Shown one piece after another: positions 6,857-13,912 of a stretch of DNA of 15,129 nucleotides (its first letter is position 1; each line of letters opens with the position of its first letter). The stretch is from JBBQTU01 sp038213005. GTDB lineage: Bacteria > Planctomycetota > Phycisphaerae > Tepidisphaerales > Tepidisphaeraceae. Where the stretch lies: the NCBI GenBank assembly GCA_038213005.1, contig JBBQTU010000087.1, positions 1 to 15,129 on the forward strand. The letters run 5' to 3'. The position numbers and the translations under genes are program-made. The notes below the pieces were generated by a model, which worked only from the letters and a program-made list of their open reading frames with translations, was not told the DNA's origin and searched no databases.

Positions 6857-7537
6857 ATGCCGGAAAATCGAAAGAGTCTCTGGTACGCCTGGTGGATCGC
6901 TACCGCGATCCTGTGGCTGGGCGGCCTCGTGCTGGTCCTGGCGTACACCCCTGTGGAAGCGACCATGGGCCCTGTGCAGAAGCTGTTCTATCTGCACATG
7001 CCCTCGGCCATCAGCACATTCCTGGCGAGCCTGGTCTGCTTCGTCGGCAGCATCGGCTACCTGAGCCAGCGGCAGAGCAGGTGGGATGACCTGGCCGCCG
7101 CCGGCGCCAAGGTCTCGGTCCTCTTCTGCACGATCGTCCTGGCCACCGGCATGATCTGGGGCCACACAGCGTGGGGCCATTGGTGGACCTGGAGCCCGCG
7201 TCTCACCTTCAGCCTCGTCCTCTGGCTCTTGTACGTGGTGTATCTGATGGTGCGCAGCTCGATCGAATCCGGCCAGCGCCGAGCCATCATCTCCGCCGTC
7301 TACGGTGTCATCGCGTTCCTGGATGTCCCGCTGGTCTACCTCTCGGTCCGCATGATGCCGGACATCCATCCTGTCTCGGTAGCGATGGCCCCCGAGATGA
7401 AACTCACGCTGGCACTCTGCTTCGTGCCTGTGCTCATGCTGGCGGGCGGACTTGTAGTGCGAAGCTTCACCCGCAGCCAGACCTGGCGCATGGAGCGAGA
7501 ACTACGCGGCTCCCCCATCGAGCCAGTCGTCCGATAG
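6857..7537 (+). CDS. ccmC: CcmC, heme-handling protein loading heme onto CcmE
   Basis: A 226-residue polytopic membrane protein that presents heme to CcmE in the periplasm. It has about six hydrophobic segments. The flanking heme-ligand histidines are H47 (FYLHMPSA) and H171 (MPDIHPVS), equivalent to the described E. coli ligands. The tryptophan-rich motif is WGHTAWGHWWTWSPRLT (101-117). In the CcmC proteins I know, the last part reads W-D-x-R-L-T, so the aspartate of the WWD signature appears replaced by serine here (S113). The start ATG 6857 is only 9 bp after ccmB and has no strong Shine-Dalgarno sequence (GAGAG only), so translation may be coupled. It is the last gene of the operon in this window, and no ccmD-sized frame follows. 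Confidence 0.94.
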   Translation: MPENRKSLWYAWWIATAILWLGGLVLVLAYTPVEATMGPVQKLFYLHMPSAISTFLASLVCFVGSIGYLSQRQSRWDDLAAAGAKVSVLFCTIVLATGMIWGHTAWGHWWTWSPRLTFSLVLWLLYVVYLMVRSSIESGQRRAIISAVYGVIAFLDVPLVYLSVRMMPDIHPVSVAMAPEMKLTLALCFVPVLMLAGGLVVRSFTRSQTWRMERELRGSPIEPVVR

Positions 7538-7717
7538 TCTGACTATCTGCGGGTTGTCGTATCGGCTTCAGCGACACGGCCCGTCCCGGCGCGCGGGGAG
7601 GGCAATCGTCGTGGATACTCACCCGGCGTGATCTCCACCAACCGCTGGAGGCGTATGGACGGGTGAAACTCATCTGTGAACCCGCGGATTGCTCCGCGAT
7701 CTGCCGGAGTTTCAGAT
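7538..7717. other. Intergenic region between ccmC and rlmN
   Basis: About 180 bp without a convincing gene; in particular no ccmD-like short membrane ORF. It contains small inverted repeats: GATAG/CTATC (7533-7547) and the competing CCGATA (7531-7536) with TATCGG (7560-7565). A stronger GC-rich hairpin lies at 7579-7603. The rlmN promoter should lie in the second half, but I cannot point to convincing boxes. Confidence 0.4.
7579..7603 (+). terminator. GC-rich hairpin after the ccm operon (possible terminator)
   Basis: GCCC-GT-CCC, loop GGCGCGC, GGG-GA-GGGC: seven GC pairs with a 2x2 internal mismatch, starting 41 bp after the ccmC stop. No T-run follows, so it is not a classical intrinsic terminator. 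Its position between two transcription units is the main support. Confidence 0.3.
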
Positions 7718-8875
7718 ATGTCGGATCGCTGTGGGGGGATTGGGGCGCAGCCTGCCCAGGCGGCCTCCTCCCACCCGATTAGAGCGGACTTGGCGATTGC
7801 CCACCAGCGGATTACTGTTCACCCCGTGCAACCGCTCTCCGAGTACAGCATCCCCGGCCTCGCCGCCACTCTCAGCCAGTGGGGCTTCAAGCCCTCGCAT
7901 GCCAAGCGGCTGCTCCGCTGCTATTTCGATCACAATGGCGAGCTGCCGCTCGAGGGGTTGGATCTGCCCAAACCGCTTCGCGAGCGCCTGGCGGCCGAGC
8001 TGTGTCTGATGCAGACCCGTGTCTCGCAGCGTCAGGCGTCGGCCGACGGCACCGTCAAATTGCTCATCCAGGCCGCCGATGGGCAGACGGTCGAGTCGGT
8101 GGTCATGCCCGACTACCGCGAGGATCGCGTCGCCGGATGCCTCTCGACCCAGGTTGGCTGCGCGATGGGCTGCGACTTCTGCGCCACCACCCGCGCCGGC
8201 TTTCAGCGGAACCTCACATCCGGTGAGATCGTCGAACAGTTTCTCCACCTGCGGCGTGAGGCCGCCGAGGCCAGGCGCCGCCTGCGAACCGTCGTGTTCA
8301 TGGGCATGGGCGAACCCATGCTCAACCTGGACAACGTCCTGGAGGCAGTCCAGCGCATGGCCTGCGACGAACTGGGCGCCATCGGCTGGCGACAGATCAC
8401 CGTATCCACCGTGGGCCTCGTGCCCGGCATTGACCGCATGGCCGCGGCCAATCTCAACATCCACCTCGCGATCTCGCTGCACGCGCCCGACGATGTCACG
8501 CGAGCGGGGCTGCTCCCGATGGCTAAGCACTATCCGATCACCCAGGTCATGGCGGCCGCCGACCGATATCAGGCAGCCATCGGCCGGCCGGTCACGCTGC
8601 AGTATTGCCTGCTCGCTGGGATCAATGATTCCCTGGCGCAGGCCGACCAACTCGCGACGCTCCTGGACAATAGGCGCATGCACCTGAACGTCCTGCTGTA
8701 CAACCCCACCGGGCCGGGGCCTTCTGGCACCGAGTATCAGCGACCGGACGACCCCACCATCGACGCCTTTGTCGCCCGCCTCCACGAGCGGAAAGTGGTG
8801 GCCCACATCCGCCGGTCCCGCGGCCGGGATATCGCCGCCGCCTGCGGTCAACTCAAAGCGCGCAGCTCCAAATGA
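7718..8875 (+). CDS. rlmN: RlmN, dual-specificity 23S rRNA A2503 / tRNA A37 C2-methyltransferase
   Basis: A 385-residue radical SAM enzyme that methylates C2 of adenine in 23S rRNA (A2503) and in tRNA (A37) by the methyl-cysteine mechanism. The radical SAM cluster motif CAMGCDFC gives C148, C152 and C155. C141 (RVAGCLSTQVGC) and the near-terminal C376 (IAAACGQL) match the conserved extra cysteines of the family, the latter being the methyl-carrying residue. Other family blocks are GFQRNLTSGEIVEQ, FMGMGEPMLN, ITVSTVGLVPGI, NIHLAISLHAPDD, YCLLAGINDS and NVLLYNPTGPG. ATG 7718 is chosen because GGAG at 7706-7709 has an 8-nt spacer. A GTG at 7676 would add 14 residues. The N-terminal roughly 40 residues precede the usual family start and may be disordered. 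Confidence 0.95.
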   Translation: MSDRCGGIGAQPAQAASSHPIRADLAIAHQRITVHPVQPLSEYSIPGLAATLSQWGFKPSHAKRLLRCYFDHNGELPLEGLDLPKPLRERLAAELCLMQTRVSQRQASADGTVKLLIQAADGQTVESVVMPDYREDRVAGCLSTQVGCAMGCDFCATTRAGFQRNLTSGEIVEQFLHLRREAAEARRRLRTVVFMGMGEPMLNLDNVLEAVQRMACDELGAIGWRQITVSTVGLVPGIDRMAAANLNIHLAISLHAPDDVTRAGLLPMAKHYPITQVMAAADRYQAAIGRPVTLQYCLLAGINDSLAQADQLATLLDNRRMHLNVLLYNPTGPGPSGTEYQRPDDPTIDAFVARLHERKVVAHIRRSRGRDIAAACGQLKARSSK

Positions 8876-8877
8876 AT

Positions 8878-8895
8878 AAGCGGGCTTCCCCGCTT
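8878..8895 (+). terminator. Short hairpin after rlmN
   Basis: A perfect 7-bp stem, AAGCGGG (8878-8884) and CCCGCTT (8889-8895), with loop CTTC, starts two bases after the rlmN stop codon. There is no T-tract, so termination strength is uncertain. Its position between rlmN and the next gene supports a 3'-end role. Confidence 0.4.
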
Positions 8896-8929
8896 CCGGT
8901 ACGATAGAATGAGATGCACCGGAGGCATG

Positions 8930-9412
8930 ATGGCAGTGGATACATCGAAGGCGGATCGCCGAGTCCTGCATTTTGAGCACCTTGATCAGGTGCTCGCTGA
9001 GGTCGATCGGCTGGCGGTGGCCGAGCGGGGCGGCACGCTGGTACACACCGGCAACTGGACCTTGGGGCAGACGCTGGGCCACCTGGCCTACTGGACCAAT
9101 GCCGCTTTCACCGGACTGCCACTGAACTTGCCCTGGTTTATCCGGATCGCCGTTCGTCTCTCCAAACACAAATATCTCCGCGGGCCGTTGCCGGCCGGTG
9201 TGAAGATCCCTCGCGTCCAAGGCGGGACTCTGGGGATCGATTCCCTGCCCCTGGAAGAGGGGCTGAGGCGATATGGTCAGGCCCTCGAACACCTCGGCGA
9301 GCAGTGCCCGCAGCAGCCCAATATCCTTTTCGGTAAACTGACCCATCCACAGTGGATTGCCCTGAATCTGCGGCACGCCGAATTGCACCTGGGCTTCATG
9401 GATATCCGCTGA
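8930..9412 (+). CDS. DUF1569 protein (DinB/YfiT-like superfamily)
   Basis: A small protein of the DinB-like four-helix-bundle superfamily, DUF1569 type, of unknown biochemical role. Visible signatures are the metal-site block GNWTLGQTLGHLAYW with its histidine and the C-terminal HAELHLGF, whose two histidines complete the usual three-His site. Superfamily members are metal-dependent hydrolases or thiol transferases, or of unknown function, and the sequence does not tell which. Start choice is ambiguous. GGAGG at 8921-8925 sits only 4 nt before ATG 8930 and 10 nt before an in-frame GTG 8936, while an in-frame ATG at 8909 has no ribosome binding site. It stands alone between rlmN and the radical SAM pair. 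Confidence 0.8.
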   Translation: MAVDTSKADRRVLHFEHLDQVLAEVDRLAVAERGGTLVHTGNWTLGQTLGHLAYWTNAAFTGLPLNLPWFIRIAVRLSKHKYLRGPLPAGVKIPRVQGGTLGIDSLPLEEGLRRYGQALEHLGEQCPQQPNILFGKLTHPQWIALNLRHAELHLGFMDIR

Positions 9413-9476
9413 AACTACCCGCAGAGCACGGCGCGGCCACTGGCCGGGCTCGCGGTCTCCTGTTCACGCTGAGGAT

Positions 9477-9505
9477 TTGCGTCGCCTGCTGCTGGTGGTT
9501 AAGAT
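9477..9505 (+). promoter_or_regulatory. Putative sigma70-like promoter for the radical SAM pair
   Basis: TTGCGT (9477-9482) and TAAGAT (9500-9505) are spaced by 17 bp in the gap before the ATG at 9515. A start site about 7 nt past the -10 box would leave a leader of only a few bases. This would fit the lack of a proper Shine-Dalgarno sequence (only AGG touching the ATG) and suggest near-leaderless translation. The assignment is from consensus matching by eye. Confidence 0.3.
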
Positions 9506-9514
9506 ACTGTTAGG

Positions 9515-10801
9515 ATGACGCAAGATCTCTCCAACAAGCTTCAGATCCTCGCCGACGCGGCCAAGTACGATGTCTCCTGCGCCTCCAGCGGGTCCGATCG
9601 CTCCGCCACCAAAGGCGGCCTGGGCGCAACCAAAGCCTGCGGAGTCTGTCACAGTTGGACCCCCGACGGCCGGTGCGTCTCGCTGCTGAAGATGCTGCTG
9701 ACCAACTGCTGCATCTTCGACTGCCAATACTGCGTCAATCGCCGCTCCAGCGACATCCCGCGCACGCGGTTCGAGCCGCACGAAGTCGTCTATCTGACGA
9801 TGGAGTTCTACCGCCGCAACTACATCGAGGGCCTCTTCCTCTCCTCCGGCATTTACCGCAATCCCGACTTTACGATGGAGCAGATCGTCCAGGTCGCCCG
9901 AGACCTCCGCGCCGGCGGCTTCGGCGGATACATCCATCTCAAGGCCGTCCCCGGGGCATCCGCCGAACTGATCGCCCAGGCCGGCCAATACGCCGACCGC
10001 CTCTCGGCCAACATCGAGCTGCCCACCCAGCAGGACCTGGCGCAGCTTGCCCCGCAGAAGAGCCAGGCCGTCATTCAATATGCCATGGGCCAGATCGCCC
10101 AGCGGGTCTCGGCGTCGGCCCAAGCCTCGGCAAACCGCACCCGCGCCAGCTCGCTTCGCCCCGTCGCCGCCCGCCCGCCGCGATTCGCCCCCGCGGGGCA
10201 ATCCACGCAGATGGTCGTCGGTGCCACCCCATCCACCGACCAGACCATCCTTGGCACTGCCTCGTCGCTCTATCACAAATACTCATTGAAACGTGTCTAC
10301 TATTCCGCCTACAGCCCCGTCCCAAAGGCCGCCAGTTTCCTCCCGGCCGCCGCTCCGCCGCTGGTCCGCGAACATCGCCTCTACCAGGCCGACTGGCTCA
10401 TGCGGTACTACCAGTTCGATGTCACCGAACTCACCACCGCCGCCGACCCGAATCTCGATCTCGAGATCGACCCGAAGATGGCATGGGCCCTGCGCAATCG
10501 CGCTTACTTCCCCGTCGACGTCAACAAGGCTCCGCGTGAGAAACTGCTCCGCATCCCCGGTGTCGGCGTCCGCAGCGTCGATCGCCTGCTCCGCATCCGC
10601 CGGTTCCACAGCGTCACGCTGGCGGACCTGGCCAAGCTCCGCATCTCGCTCAAAAAGGTTCGGCCGTTTGTCGTTACCGCCGACCATAACCCCGATGCCC
10701 TCCTGATCGACCGCGACGATCTCCGCCAGCGCGTGGTCCGACCCTATCAGCAACTGGAACTCTTCTCGGCCAATGCCTCGGCCATCAGCGGTGAGGTGTA
10801 G
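9515..10801 (+). CDS. Putative DNA modification/repair radical SAM protein (TIGR03916-type)
   Basis: A 428-residue radical SAM protein of the family linked to uracil-DNA-glycosylase-like partners. The true reaction is unknown. The N-terminal family block has KYDVSCASSG (17-26), GVCHSWTPDGRC (43-54) and the cluster motif CIFDCQYC (C66, C70, C73). Later blocks are FLSSGIYRNPDFTMEQI, GGYIHLKAVPG and the conserved FAPAGQSTQMVVGA (224-237). A helix-hairpin-helix DNA-binding motif (VNKAPREKLLRIPGVGVRSV, about 336-355, and on to 375) fits action on DNA. Residues about 198-223 form an Ala/Ser/Arg/Pro-rich low-complexity stretch before the GQSTQ motif and look like an expansion. The partner gene begins one base after its stop. 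The start at ATG 9515 agrees with the family N-terminus. Confidence 0.9.
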   Translation: MTQDLSNKLQILADAAKYDVSCASSGSDRSATKGGLGATKACGVCHSWTPDGRCVSLLKMLLTNCCIFDCQYCVNRRSSDIPRTRFEPHEVVYLTMEFYRRNYIEGLFLSSGIYRNPDFTMEQIVQVARDLRAGGFGGYIHLKAVPGASAELIAQAGQYADRLSANIELPTQQDLAQLAPQKSQAVIQYAMGQIAQRVSASAQASANRTRASSLRPVAARPPRFAPAGQSTQMVVGATPSTDQTILGTASSLYHKYSLKRVYYSAYSPVPKAASFLPAAAPPLVREHRLYQADWLMRYYQFDVTELTTAADPNLDLEIDPKMAWALRNRAYFPVDVNKAPREKLLRIPGVGVRSVDRLLRIRRFHSVTLADLAKLRISLKKVRPFVVTADHNPDALLIDRDDLRQRVVRPYQQLELFSANASAISGEV

Positions 10802-10802
10802 C

Positions 10803-11555
10803 GTGCGCACCGTCACCGTCGGCCACGAGTTTGACAGTTGGCGATTGGCCGCCCGCGCCCTGCTACGCGACCATTGTCTGCCCGAAGGCGTCTTCTGGCA
10901 GACCCAAGACTCTTCGCCGCTCCTGTTCGGCAGCGACGATACCGCCTGCGCAACCGGCGCTGATGCCGATCCAGCCTCGACCCGCGTGCCCGCGGCATTT
11001 CCCGTGCCCAAAGAGTTCGTAGACCTCGCCCGCGAAATCTGTCGGCACCGCGATCCCGATCGCCTGTCCCTCCTCTATCGCGTGCTCTATCGTCTGACGC
11101 ACGGCGAGAAGGACCTGCTCAACATCGAGGTCGATGATGATGTCCGCCGGATGGTGATCATGGATCGCCAGGTCGGCGCCGATCGTCACCGCATGCTCGG
11201 CTTCCTCCGCCTCGAAAAGCTCGCCGACCCGCAGGGCGAATTCTACTTCGCGTGGTATCGCCCCGATCATCGGGTCCTGCCCACCGTCGCCCCTGAATTC
11301 GTCCGCCGGCTTCGCGAGATGCGCTGGTCAATTCTCACGCCCGACCAGTGCGCCCACTGGGACAGGCGTCGCCTCACCTATTCACCTGGCGTGCAGAATC
11401 GGCCCAGCACCACCGACCAGGTCGTCAGCCTCTGGAAGATCTACTACGCCGCCACCTACAACCCGCAGCGCGCCAACCCCAAGGCCTTCCGCCGCTTCGT
11501 CCCCACGCGCTTCCTCAAGAACCTTCCCGAGGCGCAGGCCGATCTCCCCCGTTAA
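10803..11555 (+). CDS. DUF4130/TIGR03915-type DNA metabolism protein, partner of the radical SAM gene
   Basis: A 250-residue protein from GTG 10803, with GAGG at 10793-10796 (6-nt spacer), one base after the upstream stop. Family blocks are FDSWRLAARALL, VFWQTQDSSPLLF, LAREICRHRDPDRLSLLYRV, LYRLTHGEKDLL, DRHRMLGFLRL, FAWYRPDHRVLPTVAPEFVRR, MRWSILTPDQCAHWD and the ending IYYAATYNPQRANPKAFRRF followed by LKNLPEA. It is the usual genomic partner of the TIGR03916 radical SAM protein. In many bacteria this module is fused to a C-terminal uracil-DNA glycosylase domain, but here the protein stops right after the DUF4130 end, so the glycosylase is missing or encoded elsewhere. An upstream ATG at 10773 overlaps the radical SAM gene and is rejected. 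Confidence 0.88.
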   Translation: MRTVTVGHEFDSWRLAARALLRDHCLPEGVFWQTQDSSPLLFGSDDTACATGADADPASTRVPAAFPVPKEFVDLAREICRHRDPDRLSLLYRVLYRLTHGEKDLLNIEVDDDVRRMVIMDRQVGADRHRMLGFLRLEKLADPQGEFYFAWYRPDHRVLPTVAPEFVRRLREMRWSILTPDQCAHWDRRRLTYSPGVQNRPSTTDQVVSLWKIYYAATYNPQRANPKAFRRFVPTRFLKNLPEAQADLPR

Positions 11556-11557
11556 CA

Positions 11558-11587
11558 CCTAACCCTCCTCGGTGGGGGACGGTTAGG
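11558..11587. repeat. Palindromic element after the DUF4130 gene (hairpin, terminator-like)
   Basis: CCTAACC (11558-11564) and GGTTAGG (11581-11587) form a perfect 7-bp stem. The inner CTCC/GGGG can extend it, leaving a small TCGGT-type loop. It starts two bases after the stop codon. There is no T-run. The CCTAACCCTC...GGTTAGG style resembles dispersed intergenic palindromes in other genomes, so it may be a repeat as much as a terminator. Confidence 0.45.
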
Positions 11588-11662
11588 CAGGGGGTTGTCC
11601 CACTCCACAGGAGCGTGGAGCACTTCTGCAAACTCGGTTATGCTTTCGCGCGTAGGAGTTAT

Positions 11663-13465
11663 ATGAGCATTATCGGACAGTCTCAGGTTCCCAGCGGCTA
11701 CCAGGCTCCCCCCTTTGCCCCGCGCCAGTTGCGGGCCGCAGCCACCGTCCGCCCGTCGATCGACATCAAGCATCTGCCCAAGGATGCAACGTTCCTTCGC
11801 ATTCTGGACATGAACTATGTCCACCTCAAGACCACCGACGGCGGCGACCTCTATGTCACCCAATACGGCCTGCCGTTCCTGAGCCATCTCATGCCTGAGA
11901 ACTGGTACGAGGATCAGTGGTTTAAGGCCCATCGCGAGCGACTCGCCGGCACCAGCACCGTCTATAAGGTCCCCACCCGCCCGGTCGTCGGGGCTCTGCA
12001 CAAGAGCATCGACATCGTCGTGAAATGGTCTCGCGTCGGCCAGGATGTGCCGCTGGACACCTTCACGCTCAACAAGGTCGTCAACGCCGAATTCAACACC
12101 CCCTTCGAGGAATTCTCGCTCGTCGAGCAGCTTCGCGAAGGTGTCTACGGCCCGCCCGAGCTGAACATCCCCATGCAGAAGCCCATGGCGATTTACGCGC
12201 CACCCGAACAGATGCAGCTATGGCAGACCGGCCGATCCAAGGAAAAAATCGTCAGCCGTGTCGCGCGCCATCCCGGCATCGAGATCGACATCCTCCGCTC
12301 CTACATCCTGCTCTATCAGTGGCTGCGCGGCTGGAACATCATTGAGGCGCTTGCGATGTCCCAGATGCCGCGCGAGGATCAGGAGAAGAAGGCCTGGGAA
12401 CTCACCCACGCCGGCATCCGCGAACTGGACCTCAAGGGCTACATGGTCGCCGACAACAAGCCCACGCACTTCATCGTCCGCATGGATGGCCCCGACATGC
12501 AGCGCCGCCGCGATGGCCAGGTGCTCTACGGAATGATCGACTACGAACTGCTCGCCCGCACCCCCGAGCACGATGAGGCCGTCACAAAACGCCAGCGATC
12601 GAAATACCTCAAGCTCCAGAAGGAACGCCTCCTCGAGCCCGTGGGCTACGAGTGGCCGCTGAATCAGCGCCCCGCCGAGGTGCTGGGCGTTCCCTATATC
12701 TGGGGCCGATCCGAAAGCACCGGCGGAACCCTCTGGGTCGTCGGCCGCAATCCCGAACTGTTCAACTACTTCCTCCCCGAAAAGTGGAGATATAAACAGG
12801 TCCGCCTGTCCGAGCGTCGCCAGACCTATTACACCCAGACCAAGGATCGCATCCATCTCGTCTGGGAAGTCTCTCGCGTCGGCGAACTGCCCACCGAGGA
12901 GATGGCGACCGGCGATCGCTTCGACGAACTGATGCGCCAGGGCTTCAACTCCCCGTTCGAGGAAGTCGCCATCGCCCTGGAACTCAAAGCCAAGGGCCTC
13001 CGCACCACCTACCCCCGCGCGATCTACATGACCGGCCAGGAGGTCCTGCTCCCCAGTTGCGTCATCGACGAACGCCGCTACGACCGCGTCAGCGACCTCA
13101 GCCCCGACGGCCAGAAGGTTCTGCGCCTCGACCGTGACTACATCCTCATCTGGGGCTACTGGCGCGGCCTCGAAGACACCGAGGCCCCCGTCGACAATCT
13201 CTACTGGTCCCCCATCGACGCCAACCGCGCCGCCGCCAAGGGTCTGATCTCCGATGTCACGCTGGTTGAAATCCTCGAGCGTCAGCGTGAACGCCTCCGG
13301 GGTGCGGGCTTCGAGGACATGACCCTCAACGGCAACCACGTCCTGCTCTCCTACATCCCTCAGGGTGCCATCAAACGCGCCGAGGATGGCTTCTTCGAAG
13401 TCCGCCAGTGCAACTTCGAAACCATGCGGAGAATCGTGACCCCCGCCGTATCACCCGGCCAATGA
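11663..13465 (+). CDS. 600-residue tandem-duplicated protein with a kinase-like (WaaP/Kdo-type) signature; function unknown
   Basis: I do not recognise a named family. ATG 11663 has AGGAG at 11654-11658. Frames further upstream run through the palindrome and are unlikely to be coding. The protein is two diverged copies. Copy 1 (about 45-300) has DLYVTQYGLPFLSHLMPENW, VVKWSRVGQDVP, FNTPFEEFSLVEQL, MAIYAPPEQ and ILLYQWLRGW. Copy 2 (about 345-590) has TLWVVGRNPELFNYFLPEKW, LVWEVSRVGELP, FNSPFEEVAIALEL, AIYMTGQEV and ILIWGYWRGL. Copy 1 then has VADNKPTHFIV (262-272) and YGMIDYELL (289-297). This recalls the D-x-x-x-x-H-F-[LI]-[LV] ... I-D catalytic core of WaaP/Kdo-type lipopolysaccharide kinases. 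Copy 2 has a degenerate equivalent, LNGNHVLLS and EVRQCNFETM. No signal peptide or membrane helix is seen, so it is probably cytoplasmic. It stands alone. The kinase idea is inference. Confidence 0.85.
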   Translation: MSIIGQSQVPSGYQAPPFAPRQLRAAATVRPSIDIKHLPKDATFLRILDMNYVHLKTTDGGDLYVTQYGLPFLSHLMPENWYEDQWFKAHRERLAGTSTVYKVPTRPVVGALHKSIDIVVKWSRVGQDVPLDTFTLNKVVNAEFNTPFEEFSLVEQLREGVYGPPELNIPMQKPMAIYAPPEQMQLWQTGRSKEKIVSRVARHPGIEIDILRSYILLYQWLRGWNIIEALAMSQMPREDQEKKAWELTHAGIRELDLKGYMVADNKPTHFIVRMDGPDMQRRRDGQVLYGMIDYELLARTPEHDEAVTKRQRSKYLKLQKERLLEPVGYEWPLNQRPAEVLGVPYIWGRSESTGGTLWVVGRNPELFNYFLPEKWRYKQVRLSERRQTYYTQTKDRIHLVWEVSRVGELPTEEMATGDRFDELMRQGFNSPFEEVAIALELKAKGLRTTYPRAIYMTGQEVLLPSCVIDERRYDRVSDLSPDGQKVLRLDRDYILIWGYWRGLEDTEAPVDNLYWSPIDANRAAAKGLISDVTLVEILERQRERLRGAGFEDMTLNGNHVLLSYIPQGAIKRAEDGFFEVRQCNFETMRRIVTPAVSPGQ

Positions 13466-13810
13466 TCCAGCCGCCGCGCGGTCGCCCAGTGATCGCGCCG
13501 GGGTCATCGCTGCCTCGCCCCCGCCGCCACTTTGGAGTGCGGTGGCATGCCACCGCGTGGACGAGGCGGCATGCCGCCGGGAGGACCACCCCAACTCTCA
13601 ATCCGCCAGAAAGAAATCAAACAGGGCGAAGAAATCAAAGAGGGCGCGATTCGGGTTGCCGTGCCTCCGCAGCTCCTTAATCTGTGAAAATCTGGTGCGA
13701 ATCGAGGCGTACTCGCCGGGTGGATAACTCTTCTTCTTCGCGTCGGACGCCAGAAGGGGGACATCCTAGTGTACTGCGTCGCACTGATGCCAACTTAAAA
13801 TCGGGGTGCC
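13466..13810. other. Intergenic, repeat-bearing region before the right transposase relic
   Basis: About 345 bp without an intact gene. It holds the GGCATGCC palindromes (13539-13578) and, on the - strand, a 55-codon frame with no start codon (stop 13598-13600, open back to 13765). That frame reads like protein: SQIKELRRHGNPNRALFDFF and then ALFDFFLAD. Competing frames there look random, so it is probably a decayed gene end or a dispersed repeat. Confidence 0.45.
13539..13578. repeat. Two consecutive GGCATGCC-centred palindromes
   Basis: GCGGTGGCATGCCACCGC (13539-13556) is a perfect 18-bp palindrome. Eight bases later, GGCGGCATGCCGCC (13565-13578) is a perfect 14-bp palindrome. Both are centred on GCATGC. 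The preceding TTTGGAGTGCGG matches the style of dispersed palindromic repeats I associate with planctomycete genomes. Confidence 0.8.
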
Positions 13811-13873
13811 ATGGCCAGATCGGTACTCCGAGATGGCCATGATGTCGGCCCCATGCTCATTCCGGAGTACCGG
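13810..13873. repeat. Overlapping inverted repeats at the edge of the transposase relic
   Basis: CATGGCCA (13810-13817) pairs with TGGCCATG (13834-13841), with TCGG/CCGA nested inside. In addition, CGGTACTCCG (13821-13830) has its exact reverse complement CGGAGTACCG at 13864-13873. The two hairpins are mutually exclusive. They sit just before the region of RAYT homology and may be old element ends. Confidence 0.6.
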
Positions 13874-13912
13874 CCTGAGCATGCCACCCATGTTGATGGA
13901 CTTCGGCCGCAG

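Noticed and set aside
7538..7717. A ccmD gene hidden after ccmC
   Set aside because: I found no short frame with a start codon, ribosome binding site and a single membrane helix followed by basic residues.
7712..9388. 558-codon open frame on the - strand
   Set aside because: It is antisense to rlmN and the DUF1569 gene, both with unmistakable motifs. Long antisense frames are common in GC-rich DNA.
11348..11662. N-terminal extension of the 600-residue protein back to 11348
   Set aside because: It would overlap the DUF4130 gene out of frame and translate through the palindrome; ATG 11663 has its own AGGAG.
12218..13339. 373-codon open frame on the - strand
   Set aside because: Antisense shadow of the 600-residue protein, whose internal duplication is visible only in the + frame.
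13811..13912. ATG 13811 as a true transposase start
   Set aside because: The translated residues before HTSLMTATHV do not resemble a RAYT N-terminus, and the ATG lies inside a palindrome.
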